From Glandiceps talaboti (Eukaryota; Hemichordata; Enteropneusta; Spengelidae), in the NCBI RefSeq assembly GCF_964340395.1, contig NC_135549.1, positions 17,694,842 through 17,758,841 on the forward strand: a DNA stretch of 64,000 nucleotides, read 5' to 3'. The translations under genes were made by a program, and so were the position numbers. A model generated the notes under the pieces. The model worked only from the letters and a program-made list of their open reading frames with translations, searched no databases and was not told the origin of the DNA. Positions 45,791-58,849 of this stretch are shown piece by piece (the stretch's first letter is position 1; each line of letters starts with the position of its first letter).

Positions 45791-47034
45791 ACTTTCATAT
45801 TCTACAGTTTTAACTTTCAGTTTATGATTTGATCGGGATATAATTTCAAGCACTGTGATTGGGTGCATTCCGACCTTTAACCCTATGATAACAGACGAAA
45901 TCTATGAATACAAAATCTCCAACACAAATTATTTCAATGACTTTTACAATAACTGATATCAACAAATTTTACTTCTTACCAAAATTTCATGTAGTAGTCG
46001 CTGCGTTTTTTAAAATAAATATATTTAATTTATGCATAGTATGAATTTATAAAGCAGTTTGAAATAATCGTTGGTGCATGGGATATCACTTTAGGTCTAT
46101 TAACCTCTCTATAGGAATTCATAGAGTCTACTATGCTGGTGGCAGTCGTCAAATATTGATCTAACACTGCACATACCAATCACCAATATTCACAACGTTG
46201 ACATTGCAAATTTATGACTGAATCTATTAATTCAATTTCCGTTAAATTTTTATTTTTTTTTAAATAATAAGACATCTTTTGTTTCATTCGGATCCATTCT
46301 TGATAATTTAATGTGAAGTCAATACAGAAAGATCTGATTAAATTCAGTGCAAGGCTTGGCTATGTGTTTACCTTGGCTGACTCATTTGCAAATCTCTTCT
46401 TATTAAATCTCTTCAGTAACTAGCTACTTTGATCATGACGTAGATTTAAGCTGCACTGAATAAGAAGTCATTGAGCTTGGGGGCCAACTTTGACAGCTTT
46501 GGCTAGTCACTGTTTATTTATTTCGCCAACTAAAAAAAGCTCAGCCTTTGTGAAAATACAAATTATATAAAGTGAACGCTTATCCATCATGATTTATCAT
46601 CTTCTCGTCAACAATAATTGTTGCTGAAATTTTTTTTTGTTGGAATCCATTAAATTACAGCCATACACTTTATAAATTAAGAGGCCTTGAGGGGCTTTCT
46701 TCAGCTCTTCTCAGTACCTTACAAATTATAGGTTTTTAGTGTCCAAATCAACACTTCTATTTTGCACTTGTTAGGGGCCTCTGGTAAATATCTACTAAGG
46801 TGTTTAAAATAGCACAGATTTTTTTTTTTTTCACAATGTACATATTGCTCATTATTTTAACAAATACAAGGATTTAATTTCTTGAAGTAAATCAATGCAA
46901 ATGGAATAACACCTAAGAAAATATAGAATGGGTGAATGGTTGTAATTAAAGCAAGGTTTTGATTTATTTTGTCTCTCTATAACTGCCATATTGACCTATA
47001 CTCACAGTGTGGTATTTTCATACATGGCGCTTAC

Positions 47035-47830
47035 TCTACACAATACACATGCATTTTTCTTAATCCCAGCTTGTGACGTCTACTTACAAATCCAAAATAA
47101 CAACCAGAAGAAGAGGATAAAAAAAAAATCTTGATATTTTCTAGTTTTCGCCGCCTTCTAGTCAATTCTCCTTCTATCATGATAAACACAGAGCTGAATT
47201 CTACACAATATTTTTTTTTTAATTCTAGCTTGTGGTCTACTTGCAGAATAAAATGGATGAAAAAACTCACAGTTCGTGATATTTTTCTAGCTGCTTTCTA
47301 TTTTCTTCTTTCTACATCTATCATGATAGGCAGATTAGGAGACACTTAGAGTAGGACTCTCTACACAATATTTTGATAATCCCAGCTTGTGACGTCTACT
47401 TATAAATCGATAACAACAACCAGAAAAAAGAAGGAAAAAACCCCAGTTCTTGATATTCTTTAGCTTCTTCTCTGTTTCTACATCTATCATGACAGCCAAA
47501 TTACAACATATGAGTAGAATTCTACATGTTTTGTAAAATTCCATCTTGTGATGTCTACTTACCGGAAAAAAAAGATGAAAAAAATACTAAATACTTTCCA
47601 GTGTCCCTTTCTTTCTGTTTCTACATGTATCATGACAGCCAAATTACATCACAGAATAGAATTCTACACAATATTTCCTTAATCCAATCTTATGATGCCT
47701 ACTTACAGAAAAAAAGATGAAAAAAAAAAGGTTCTTGATAGTTTCTTGCTTTCTTCTTCTGTTTCCTAATTCTGTCAATGATAGGCAGATCAGAAGAAAC
47801 ATAGAGTAGCATTCTACACAATATCACTAA
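47035..47830. repeat. Degenerate ~165-180 bp tandem array
   Basis: About five units, each with attctacacaatatt, cccagcttgtgacgtctactt, an A-rich run, cttgatattttctag and ctacatctatcatgata. Several short frames here are repeat translations. Confidence 0.8.
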
Positions 47831-50325
47831 GCTGATTACCTTGGAATTGTGAAAAGAAATAAATCGAAGTGAAAATTGAGTAGAGAAGTAGGCAATCATT
47901 CTTCAAGAAAAGCTAACGACAACACGTATAGAGAAGATTTTTAGAGTCTTTTTTTTTTTTGAATGGCTAATACAGCTTTCTACTGCATCTCCAATCGCGT
48001 GACCTTTGTGGCTTGTTTGATGATTGAATAACTGTCAACTGTTAGGAGTGACATTTTCTACTAATGAGGCCAACACTGAGATGTATACACTTTTGACAGT
48101 AGCAAGTCCACTGTGTTATTAGTCTGACAAATTCTTTCATTTTTGCATACTGGGTGAGGGAACAATAAACACATATATTTAGTCTTTCACTTTTTAATAC
48201 AATATTTGAAGGCCAAGTGATTCATTCCTAGTACCGTTCCTAGATTTTTAAAATCTGTTTGACAAGAGTGATTGAAGAGCTCTGGAGACCACCTGGCTAA
48301 CAGTGCACACTGGGGATACTGAGAATAGAATTTACCTCAATCAAAATGTCGATAATTTTTAGTTTTTTTTGACGGCTTAAACATGTGTATTTGTAAAAAG
48401 AATGAGTCCATGACAAAGGGAATTTCAAGTTCATATTATGGTATTCTTGGCAATGAAATTACACTCAGGTGCGTTTGATATTTATTGGCATACCAGGGTT
48501 GCCTACCTGTACCTCCCAATGAGTCAATATTACTGTTAATAATGAACACAAACCAACTGGTTAATGTTAATAGAATAATAATTTCTGCTCACGCTTTTTC
48601 ATTCATCTTAAATATGTGAATTATTGACATACCCTACAAATATCTAGTTAACAATAAATGTGGAGTGAAAAGCTTGATTGACAAGTTGTCACCATATCAA
48701 ACACTGATAAAAATTTACACTACTACTATACCTCTATCTAAATATATCCTTCTTTTTAAAATATTTAAAAATATATAATATGTGCAAAATTGAAGTGAGG
48801 TCATGTGACTTCCATATATGGCATGTATAAATACATATACTTGCTCTGTGTTACAATGTGGGTGAGACGTAAGATTTGCATAACAGAAGGCCACAATACA
48901 CCATTTCATTTGGTGATTATAATATAATTGGTTGTGTATATACCTTGGTTATATATATACTAGTATATATATATTATATACATATCTATGTACACTTTAG
49001 TCTTATATGTTAGGATAAATAATCATTCAATGCTGATGTCAATATTTCTCATTTATGTTTTTTTTTTACTTAATTTAATCCAAACAAAAACATCAATGTA
49101 AGATATCATGTATGGCTTTCCTTGGCACAAAATGTTAAAGGCTCATGTCAATTTAGGATTAAAATTTGAAAGAGAAAAATCGTTAAATTTGGTCCAGAAC
49201 AAAAGAATTTTTGCCATGATAACAGTAAAACCTTATGGCTTCACTGATTAGATTACTGTACTAATGTGAGAGCCTGGAATTGAAATCCTGGTGTGTAATG
49301 CAAGACAAGCCTCTGCTCAGTGTTCTTGCAAATATTTCAGAACCATTGCAAAAAGAATATGTGGAAATGTGTCATGACACAATTTACAAAGGTCTCTAAC
49401 ACAGCGAAGTGTACCTTCAGAAAGGAATCCACAGACAACTGTATGTACAACGTATACAGGTCTCAGGTACATTGTACCTACTTACTACCTTCAACACAAA
49501 CAGTTGTAAAGACTACAACTGAATTTAAAAAATTAATGAATTTCATGCCATTGGGTGTTTTTTTTTCTGGTCACTATCGTAATGGATTGGAGGGCATGCA
49601 TGTCGATATAAAGCTTTTTCTGGTCTAAATTTCATTTCCAACTGCTGTGCTAAGAACACTTTGCAAATAACAAACAAATGAAATTTTACAAAGTAAAATA
49701 CAAAAAAATGTACACAATGTCGAACTGTATCGGTAAACTTCATATTGTACGGTATCACTTGGACATATCTGGAGAATGTGTTCAGAAATGAGACAACAGA
49801 AGGGTGGATGAATCATACAACGTACTGTACTTGTTACAGTATATGGGATGCATACGTTAGTGTTATCTGTATTGTCATCTTTCATGTACATGGCTTTCTT
49901 GGAGACAAAATGGCTCATCTCTTGTACTTTTTATTCAGAAAGGCCATTAAAAGCATGATTTTCAGAATGATTTTACAGGAATTTTGTCAAGGGCGGCATG
50001 AAGGTAAAAAACTAACAACCTCCCTAGATAATTCTAACAATCTTCTCAACTAAAATCATGATAAAGAAATGTGCTTGGAAATTGCCTTATCCATCCCCTC
50101 CCTGATGACATTGTAAAACGTTTTTTTCTTTCAAAGAAGATGGCAGATCCAAGACTACTACTGATTTTTTTTTTTTTACACAACTTCATCTAAAATTGAC
50201 CTGACCAAGAAGTCCTAAATCATATTACTGGTACAAACAAGATGACGTGAATTGTCTGCTGCACAACTTATATATATACTGTATATTCGTACTACTGACA
50301 CATTTAAACATCAGTGTTGGGTCCT

Positions 50326-50372
50326 GTGTTGACTCACTGTCAGACAATCTGCAATGTTCAGTGAGTCAACAC
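50326..50372. repeat. Perfect 14 bp inverted repeat carrying two AP-1-like sites
   Basis: gtgttgactcactg (50326-50339) and cagtgagtcaacac (50359-50372) are exact complements with a 19-base loop. Each arm contains TGA(C/G)TCA, the AP-1/TRE consensus. Confidence 0.85.
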
Positions 50373-51167
50373 GATACCCCGCCTCATGTTTTTACTAATA
50401 GTAATACTATGATTTTGGACCCCCTGGTAACAAAAAAATGGAGGGGAATCTGGTACAATTTTAAAAAACTGTCATAGTTTTCAATACATTACCGTTACAC
50501 ATGTACCTTTTTGTTGGGAAATCATGACTTGGGAACCTAGGTAGAATTTACTTACTTTACCACCCTCAACAAAAACACTGTCTCCTTCTAATGACTGTTA
50601 CAACAACATGTCATGGTTTTCAAACACAAATTTCAAAAGTACTTCTCAACTGGAGTTCATGTTGAAACCAAGGTCATATCCAAACAATGAAATGACCTCA
50701 AACAACAACTGCACAGTAACAAAAAAGATACCGCAAATGCTGAGTACACAGCAGAAAGGTAAGACATTACGTTCTCTGAGTGAGTTTATTCTGGCAGAAA
50801 GCAGCCATGAATGCCCAATTATTACGAGTCAAAAAGGCCAGAATAAAAAAATTCAGATCTATTGATAGAATGTAATCTACTGTTATGAACATATACCAAG
50901 GCCAGAAGGAATGGTTTAATGGCTGTTTGTGTACAGGGAGTGACCTCAACTTTCTCTCTCACTGATGAAGGCCAATACATTCACAAGACATTCAATCATC
51001 TTAGTATTCTTCAAATATCAAGTCAAATTTTACATCAGCTGTACATTGCTCCAGCTAAGATCACTGATTGATCCTTTAACCCTGCAGTCACTTTAAAGAC
51101 AGACAAGATTGTATGAGTAGTAAGAATTGGTTGAAAAGAATACAATAAAGTATTGAAATGAACTGAC

Positions 51168-51932
51168 CTGTAACACTGACTTTCATCTCACCATTGATTG
51201 GTACTGTGGTATCCAGGTTTGGACTGAGCAGGATAGCACCAGTGGTTTTATTGACCTCAATTAAGTTGCCCTCATTTCCTTGGGGTATTCTGTACTCCAG
51301 TTGGTCCATTATGTCTGGATCATAGGCAGGTACAAATCCGATTTCTTCCTGTGGAAAGTGGTCTTCAAAATTGTTGAAGATGATGGCAAAGTCGTTGATG
51401 ACCGGTCGGTTATCGTTTTGGTCAATAACATGGATAATCACGGTAGCATCACTGAACAACGGAGAGGACGTTGCTCTTATTCTGAGTTCATATTCATTCC
51501 TTTCTTCGTAGTTCATTTCTGCCATCGTTGTCAGTTGACCGGTTTGGTAATCGAGGGCGAAGTATTCCTGGTCGCCACCGACGATTGAGTACGCAACGAC
51601 AGCATTCGTTCCTTCATCAGGATCGTTGGCTGATATAGTGTCAACCAAAGCTCCAATAGGACTGTTCTCATTGATGGACACCTCAATGTTGCCATAAATG
51701 GCAAAGTTTGGAGGATTGTCATTAACGTCTTTGACAGTGACCTGTATATTTACAGATGTACGACGATTTGGCGAGCCCTTGTCAGTTGCAAAGGCAACTA
51801 AGTTGTACACTGCCATTTCTTCACGATCCAGTCGTCGGTCTGTACGGATTACTCCAGAAGATGAATCAATAACAAACGCTCCATTGCCGTCATTTCCACC
51901 ACGGAATGTATATTTGAGTTGTTTGTTTTCAC
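51168..51932 (-). CDS. CELSR: CELSR/Flamingo exon 2: rest of cadherin repeat 7, repeats 8 and 9
   Basis: Coding exon of 765 bp, phase 1 at both ends, so it joins exon 1 as ...DDADE-G-ENKQLKYTF. The acceptor is ttgtag at 51938-51933 and the donor gtcagt starts at 51167. It encodes residues about 959-1213: the remainder of cadherin repeat 7 ending VNDNPP, repeat 8 (1034-1135, ending QNDNRP) and repeat 9 (1136-1213). Repeat 9 is divergent, with AYDPD in place of the usual DxD signature and no LDRE, as is normal for the last CELSR repeat. Two long introns (about 3.5 kb and 18 kb) flank it. Confidence 0.95.
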
Positions 51933-54900
51933 CTACAATATAGAAATACAAAAACATATAATTATTTGTTTAAAATCAATCTAAATATAAACATTAACAC
52001 ACATTATGGCTTTGTTTGAATTATGTGATAATGTCTCATCTCACACTCTAGGCAATTTAATATACTAATGATAACATCCAAAAAATTGCTTTCCCAGTCT
52101 CAAATATGGCATCAAATATGCACAAATAATGCATTAACGTGACTTCTAATCGTGTTTTCTCCTGACCAGTTGGACACTTATACCTGAACATGCCTCATGT
52201 TAATTCTAACTTCTATTAAAGGGCCTTGTTCTTTCTCTTTTTCTAACTAAATTGGCCGAAATTGAAAATGTTTCAGACAGCAAATCAGTACATTGTATGT
52301 AGCAGTAGTATGTAGTGCTATGAATACAACGCCAGTGCAGTATGTATCGAGGAAAAAATAGTTCTTTTGTTGACACTTTACTTTATTTTAGTGCCATGGC
52401 GAAAATTCTTCCCTTTCTCAATTTGATAGCATTTTGTAAAGAAATATTTGTTTTTTGGGGTAAAAAACAGATACATTAATAAAATCATAGTTGTACGATA
52501 AGAACTAAAATGGCTAAACCCCTCTCCCTGTAAAAGAATTTAGTTTTTTTTCATCCTACATTGAACTATTGAACTCGTCTCCTTTCCTCTCCTACAAACA
52601 ACAATTGATCTTAACAGTTTCAGTTATCTCTGATCTGCTGAAATGGAATCTTGATATACAAAGCGCTTTGCTAACTTCTCACTACTTATCTCCATAATTC
52701 AGTAAAGAAGTGGGGAAAATAATTCACTTAACTGCTGATTTCCTCAAAAATTAAGTATAATTTTGCTATAATGAGATCAGTATAGTCCACAAAACAATAC
52801 AGGAATAAAGTACATCCTGTGAATTACGATTTAATAGCCTACGATTACACAGTGTATCATAATATGAGACGACATCTCTGGGAAATACTTTGGGAGTGTG
52901 TTGATGGTATGTAGTTACAGACTTTACACTTAGGCCTTCGCTTGTTATTCAAGATTTATTAGCACAAGTACTACTGGATGCACATGCCTAGCATAGACAG
53001 CTACACAGTTCTCAATGGATACAGGACTTCTAGAGTTACTGAACAGTCTACACATTAATTAGAATGGTATCACTATTTCACAGCTAGGTCACATTTAGCT
53101 AGCTGCTGCAATGTGTGTGTACTGGTCAGTGTAACAGAATTCCTTGCTTTTGTAACATTTCAACTCATCGCTATAAATCAGGATTGTGACAATTAACTCA
53201 TCTGTTATAGCCTCATTTCCGCTACAACTTTTGACATCAACACCAGATACTTTCTATGGTTTGTACACCTCAGTATTGGCTCGGATGTAATGGGGGGGGG
53301 GGGGGTCTTTTTATTATCATATTTACTCATTACACTGCAGGAGAATTACTTGTAAAATAATTGTGTCTCAAGATCGCTCTTTCAGCTGGAAAAGAGGTGG
53401 CATTTGTGGTCATACATCCCCTTCAACAATCCTAGGGGAGCAGGAAACCATTTCATTTACAAAATCTCTGGCATGTACTTTGTTACCTACACTAACAGAG
53501 AAAGAATCTTTGTTTGATTGGCTCATTCCCAAAGTTGTAGGGCTGCAAACTGACACTCGGCGCAGTTCAGTAAATTACTTTAGGAGAATCACATTTTGTT
53601 TTTACAGTACATTCATTCAGCTAGAGGCTAAACACTTTGTTTGCACACTGTTTTCATTTAGCTGATGGGAGGATGAGACATCTTTTGTTTTCATAGGATT
53701 CTGTTATTAAGTGAAGTGCTAATCACCTTTCATTGCCACAGTTCATGTACAATTTATGGACAGACACCATTTCTAGAACTGTTTAGTACTGGAAGGTATA
53801 GGGGTAACGGTTGGGACATTACATTCTGTTTGTACAGCTCACTCAATCAGCTGGACAGGGAAAGGGAAACAGAGGGGTACCTTTGTCATATTACGCTTGG
53901 GTGCTTCTTAATGATAACACAATGCAGTTACTCCGACAGACAGCCTTGTAGACCTTGCCGACTGTTTTCATTTGTTACTTCAGACAAAAGCAGGACAGTA
54001 TGTTGACAATACAAAGTGCATTTAAGCTAGTTACACTAATAGTAATACACCCACAAGAAGACTTACCCTAATCACTTTGCCTGTAGCCATCATTCATTAC
54101 CAATGCAAAATCTCCCAGTAATAAACAATCTATTTCTTTTTTGGGTTTTTTACTATGCGTTGTATAACTATACATCAGAGTGGACAAAACTGTGTTGAAA
54201 TGAATGTCAACATGTATGACTCTTTGCTGTCCGACATCGCTGTCAAAATTTGTTGACATATACGAGTTGGGTGAGTTGTTCTGTCAATGGCATGAATCCC
54301 ACCTGTCCCAAGTGAGGAAAGGTACAATAGTGGAGTATGTGAGGCCGAAGACAACTCAAGCCTACTTGGAGACGTCATGCACTCTCCATCATATGTCTAG
54401 AATCTGTTGGATTGTCTAAAATGGTCACCTAAACCTTAAATTCAATTCACAGAAGTTATACTGCCTAACCTGTTCGGTTTACTAAATTTTATGCAGAATA
54501 ATTCATGCAAAATATCCAATCACATCTGCATACAGTGACACACACGTGATAAAACCCATTCATTCCAAAACTGCATTACAATGACTAGATTTTACAATAA
54601 TTATGTACATTGTATACAACATTATCAAGACAGCCTGAGGTCTGCTTATTTAAGACCAAAGGAACAGCGATATATGTGTGGGTAGCTAAATTATGTATAC
54701 CTCACAGTATACAAGAGAAGGGGGTTCAACCTGTAGATCGTTACCTCAGAATGATCTCATTGTAAAATCAAGAACACCTCCGTCCCTGAACAAAGAGAGC
54801 ATGTCATGTACTAAGTATCTGTCACAGTGATGTACATCTCTATGTACAAAGAGAACACATCAAATATCTGTCCTAGTGGTGTACATCCCTATGGACACAC

Positions 54901-55460
54901 GAGAGTAGTTGGATTTGTGTACACTAACTGTTTTCAACTATCAATTCATTGATTTGTACTGTGTTTAGTGGTAGAAACATGTCTCTCATTTGAATTACTG
55001 ATAAATGATATACCTGTACATGTACCACGGTCCATGTACTTATTTCATAAATACACTTACATACATGTACATACATACATACGCACACCCAACAATTTTA
55101 AATGTTGAAGTAGCTCAAGTGAACAAGTTTTTTTTCCAGCTGTCTACATAATATATGGGTATAAGAGATATTACATTTCCATTACTGGTGTTGGGACAAC
55201 TTGAGCACCCCCCCCCCTCCCCACCAGTAGATAACTACTCATTACTCAGACATCTGTTACCTGCTACTTTCTAATGTGCGTCTGTCTGTCTGTACAGTAT
55301 AACGAACAAATTTATGGGAGTAATCAAAATAGAGTTAGGACTTCAACATTATTATAATTTATAGTTCTATACATGCAGAGAGAAAATTGCAATATTTCAA
55401 AGTGTGGAACATGTGAATATTATAGACTATTAATTTATGATTTATAATTATTGTACCCAC
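51933..55460 (-). other. CELSR intron 1
   Basis: Phase 1 intron of 3528 bp that splits cadherin repeat 7. It holds a G14 run at 53292-53305 and a C-rich run near 55208-55218. No gene or larger repeat is evident. Confidence 0.85.
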
Positions 55461-58335
55461 CTTCATCAGCATCATCAGCTGTGATACGGAGAACACTGGT
55501 ACCTGGACTTTCATCCTCCCATACTTCACCATGGTAAGTTGATTCAGTGAAGACAGGATAATTATCATTAACGTCGTTGACTGTGATTTCCACATCAGTT
55601 GTATCTAGTTTGGGTTTCAAACCATTATCCTGTGCTGTTACATGGATTGTATAGCTGAGTTTGGATTCTCTGTCTAATTCCATGCGTGTCATTATGGCAC
55701 CTGTGTCCGAATTGATCTCAAATTCCGGAATGTTATCCATGGTGTACACGATCCGTGCATTTTCTCCGGCATCACCGTCAGTGGCGTGGACTACAACCAC
55801 TGTAGTGCCTACTGTGCTGTCTTCATCTATACTAGCAGAATAGGGGGACTGTTCAAAGACTGGTCTGTAAGTGTTGGCATCAGACACATTGATGTACAAC
55901 AGACAGGTATCAGACAATGAATTATCTGAAGCAGTGACAGACAAAACAAATCGCTGTTCCTGTTTATAATCTAGGTGTGATGCTACCGAGATCAAACCAA
56001 GACCCATCTGACTTATGATACTGAAGCGATTACGTGTATTACCAGCGGTGATTTGATATGAAATGCTGCTTTCTTCATCCGCATCGGTTGCAGTAACAGT
56101 TATGACACTTGTACCAGGTCTTGCGTCTTCGTCAACCACTGTGTGATACTCGCTATGTTCAAAAACTGGTGGATTGTCATTGATGTCCAACACCGTTATA
56201 CCGACTTGTGTTGTAGCAGTTTTCGGTGGCTCACCCTGATCACTAGCTACAACAGTGAAGTCGTATCGAGATACAGTCTCACGGTCAAGTTCACGACTTG
56301 TTGTTATCAAGCCAGTGTTTTCATTTACAGCGAATGGATTTTGTCTTGGTGCATTAATGATACTGTATGTTAACCGTGCAAATGCTTCAGAATCGGCATC
56401 AAATGCTTGCAAGTTGATGACAGATGACTCCACTCTCAGATCTTCTCTCACCGAGGTTTGGTACAAGGTACTCGGAAATCGTGGCTCATTGTCGTTGACA
56501 TCTTGTATATTCACCACCACATGAGTTGAGTTGGAACGTGATGGTCTGCCACTGTCTTGAGCACGAATAACCAGTCGGTAATTATTAATGTTTTCAAAGT
56601 CAAGTCTGGATGTAACTGTTATCTGACCATTAAAACTATCAATGCCAAAATGGCCCAAAGAGTTGCCTCCAATCATACTGTACCTTATATCAGCATTAGT
56701 ACCAGTGTCCCTGTCTGTGGCCAATATACTCTCAATCATAGTATTTGGATTGATATCCTCTGGAATAAAGACTTCATATGATCGCTGACTGAACTGAGGA
56801 TAATTATCATTCTCATCTAAAACATTTATAATCACCTGAATGCTTGCTGATTTAGGACCAGGTTCTGTACCAAGATCCACTGCTTGAATATCCAACACAT
56901 ACTGATCTATTGTTTCTCGATCCAGTCTATTTCGCGTTGTTATTATACCTGCCCTTTCGTCTATCCTAAAGACGTTATTTGGTCCATCTGAATTCGTTAT
57001 GCTATACCGAATATCTGCATTACTGCCTATGTCGTGATCAGTAGCCCTCACTTCCACGATTGTCGTGCCTGGGTTGACATTTTCATCAACTGGAGTCTGG
57101 TATTCAGACATTTCAAAGACAGGACTCCAGTCGTTCCTATCCTGTACATTGACTCGTAAAACAGTGATAGCTGTGCGAGATGGGATTCCTCCATCAGTGG
57201 CAGTGACACGAAAATAATGGCTCGCCATAGTCTCTCGATCAAGGACAGTTGTCGTTGTTACAAGACCAGATTGAGGGTCAATATGAAACATACTTTGACT
57301 ACGACCATCACGATCTGCATGCATTACATATGTTATAGTTCCAGCTGCCCCAGAATCCAGATCAGTGGCAGTCAAAGTAGCGACAACGTAGCCTCTATCC
57401 TCGTTTTCCGGCACAGTTTCAATATACTCGGGAAATACAAATTGTGGTGCACGGTTTAATGTCCTAGCAGCGCGACGGATTCTTCGGTGTGCTGTGTTTT
57501 GAGATTCGTGCAACGAATATGCTGTATTCGGTGTCGATTCAATAAGATCCGTTTTTCTCCGAAGAACAACTTCAACTGGAATCTTGGATGCGTATTGGAG
57601 CTGTCCTTGTTTATTTTTGAAACAAGACTCGTCCACAAAGACAACGATCTGTAGGTCGACTTCGTGACCGGGTGCATTGGCCAGACAAATTGTATGTAGG
57701 GATGAAATTTCACCTGTGACCGCATCCACATAAAATTCTTTTTCAGTATATGAATCGGCGATCGCGTATATAGGATCGCAACTGGTCAATGTTTTTGGTA
57801 AGAAGTCGAGAAGCGTTAGTATAGGTTGTCCTTGGTAGAAACAAGCACCGAAGGGAAAATCGTTTAGAACGACCAACTGTAGTTCTGTGCCCTGTAAATT
57901 GCCTGATAGTGGAAGAATTTCAAACGCCTTTCGACTGTTATATTTGGCATATTCTGCATGGCAATGTAACCCATGAAATGTTACAGTCAACGGCATCAAT
58001 GTATAATTGAAAGCTTTGTGAAATTTGTCACCACCACGAGTCCTAGCGGTAGCTTCTAAATAAACGTGAAATGGGTTTTTAGAGAGTCGAGTACAGTTCA
58101 TTGCTTCACGCATAGTGACCACTCCATGTTCATTCACTTTGAGCAGGTGTCGCCCCTGGTTTGAACTCAAGGGTTTGTGAAAACCATAGCTCCAATCACC
58201 ATCTATACTAACATTTAATATAACAGCTCCCGTTGGAACAGTGTCTCTGAGGTGGACATTATAAGCAGACGCCAGGTCTTCATAGCACAGGACAAAACAA
58301 CAGCACAACAGCCAATATGCTAATGAAAATTCCAT
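55461..58335 (-). CDS. CELSR: CELSR/Flamingo exon 1: signal peptide, pro-region, cadherin repeats 1-6 and start of 7
   Basis: First coding exon of a seven-pass atypical cadherin of the Flamingo/Starry night family, which mediates homophilic adhesion and planar cell polarity at the plasma membrane. I start at the ATG at 58335 because it opens a hydrophobic signal peptide (MEFSLAYWLLCCCFVLC, ending near LASA); the frame is open about 43 codons further upstream, but without an ATG. Residues 25-295 are the N-terminal pro-region with a basic RRIRR site at 284-288. Cadherin repeats follow at about 296-405, 406-513, 514-618, 619-723, 724-825 and 826-927, each with calcium-binding signatures (xPEN/DE near the start, LDRE, DxNDNxP at the end); repeat 5 ends in a degenerate DANTYRP. 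Repeat 7 begins at 928 and is cut by the intron after GAA G (phase 1; donor gtgggt at 55460). Nine repeats in total with exon 2 identify CELSR rather than Fat, Dachsous or classical cadherins. Confidence 0.95.
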
Positions 58336-58500
58336 TCTGAGGTCGTCGCTGTCATAAAAACATATACTTTCACGGCAAACACCTCCAAATTTCCAACAAG
58401 ACGTAAAATACAAGAGTTCTATAATCCATTTTACTCTACCGATACTGCCAAGCCATGGTTCCAAGAGTGTACGACCAATCTACTCCCAAAAACGTAGGTG
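58336..58500 (-). promoter_or_regulatory. Putative CELSR 5' leader with upstream ATGs
   Basis: If transcribed, this stretch holds several upstream ATGs. One in good context (accATGg, 58456) opens a 6-codon frame ending TAG at 58436. Another at 58429 opens a 19-codon frame ending TGA at 58370. A third (minus-strand atgacagcg, near 58353) overlaps the main start out of frame. The transcription start is not known, so the leader could be shorter. Confidence 0.4.
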
Positions 58501-58833
58501 AACTCGCTGAAGGTGATTTCTGGCTTTGTAGATTTCAAAATGGCTGCGCGGCTTGCCTGTGATGTTTAGATTGACAGCTAATTTAAATCACATTTGGCTG
58601 TTCCGTTTCCCTCCCCCCGACACTGGCTCGACAGTCAACTCTCCGAACTAAAACGTGTAGATTTCAGTATGCATCTTCTAAAAATCTCTTTATGAGTGTG
58701 AATTACAGGAGAAAATACATTTCAAACAGGTTTGTATCCGACCAGCTCAGCATTTCTTTAGTTTGTAAAACCGTTCACGTGACCAATCAAACAGCAGCAA
58801 AAGTTCAGAACAAGGGAAGCCCGCCCACATTAG

Positions 58834-58841
58834 TGACGTCA
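58834..58841. promoter_or_regulatory. CRE-like palindrome TGACGTCA
   Basis: Perfect 8 bp CREB/ATF consensus about 500 bp upstream of the CELSR start codon, in a locally GC-richer stretch (58540-58920) that would fit a promoter region. Confidence 0.4.
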
Positions 58842-58849
58842 GGAATGTG

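Larger units (their letters stand above)
33130..51167 (-). other. CELSR intron 2 (18.0 kb)
   Basis: Phase 1 intron between exons 2 and 3. It carries a Gmr1-like LTR retrotransposon in the same orientation as the gene, a MITE-like element, hairpins and tandem arrays, listed separately. In 34000-35000, 41520-42080, 42960-44730, 45800-47030 and 47830-50320 I see no gene and no structure beyond AT-rich sequence. Confidence 0.8.
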
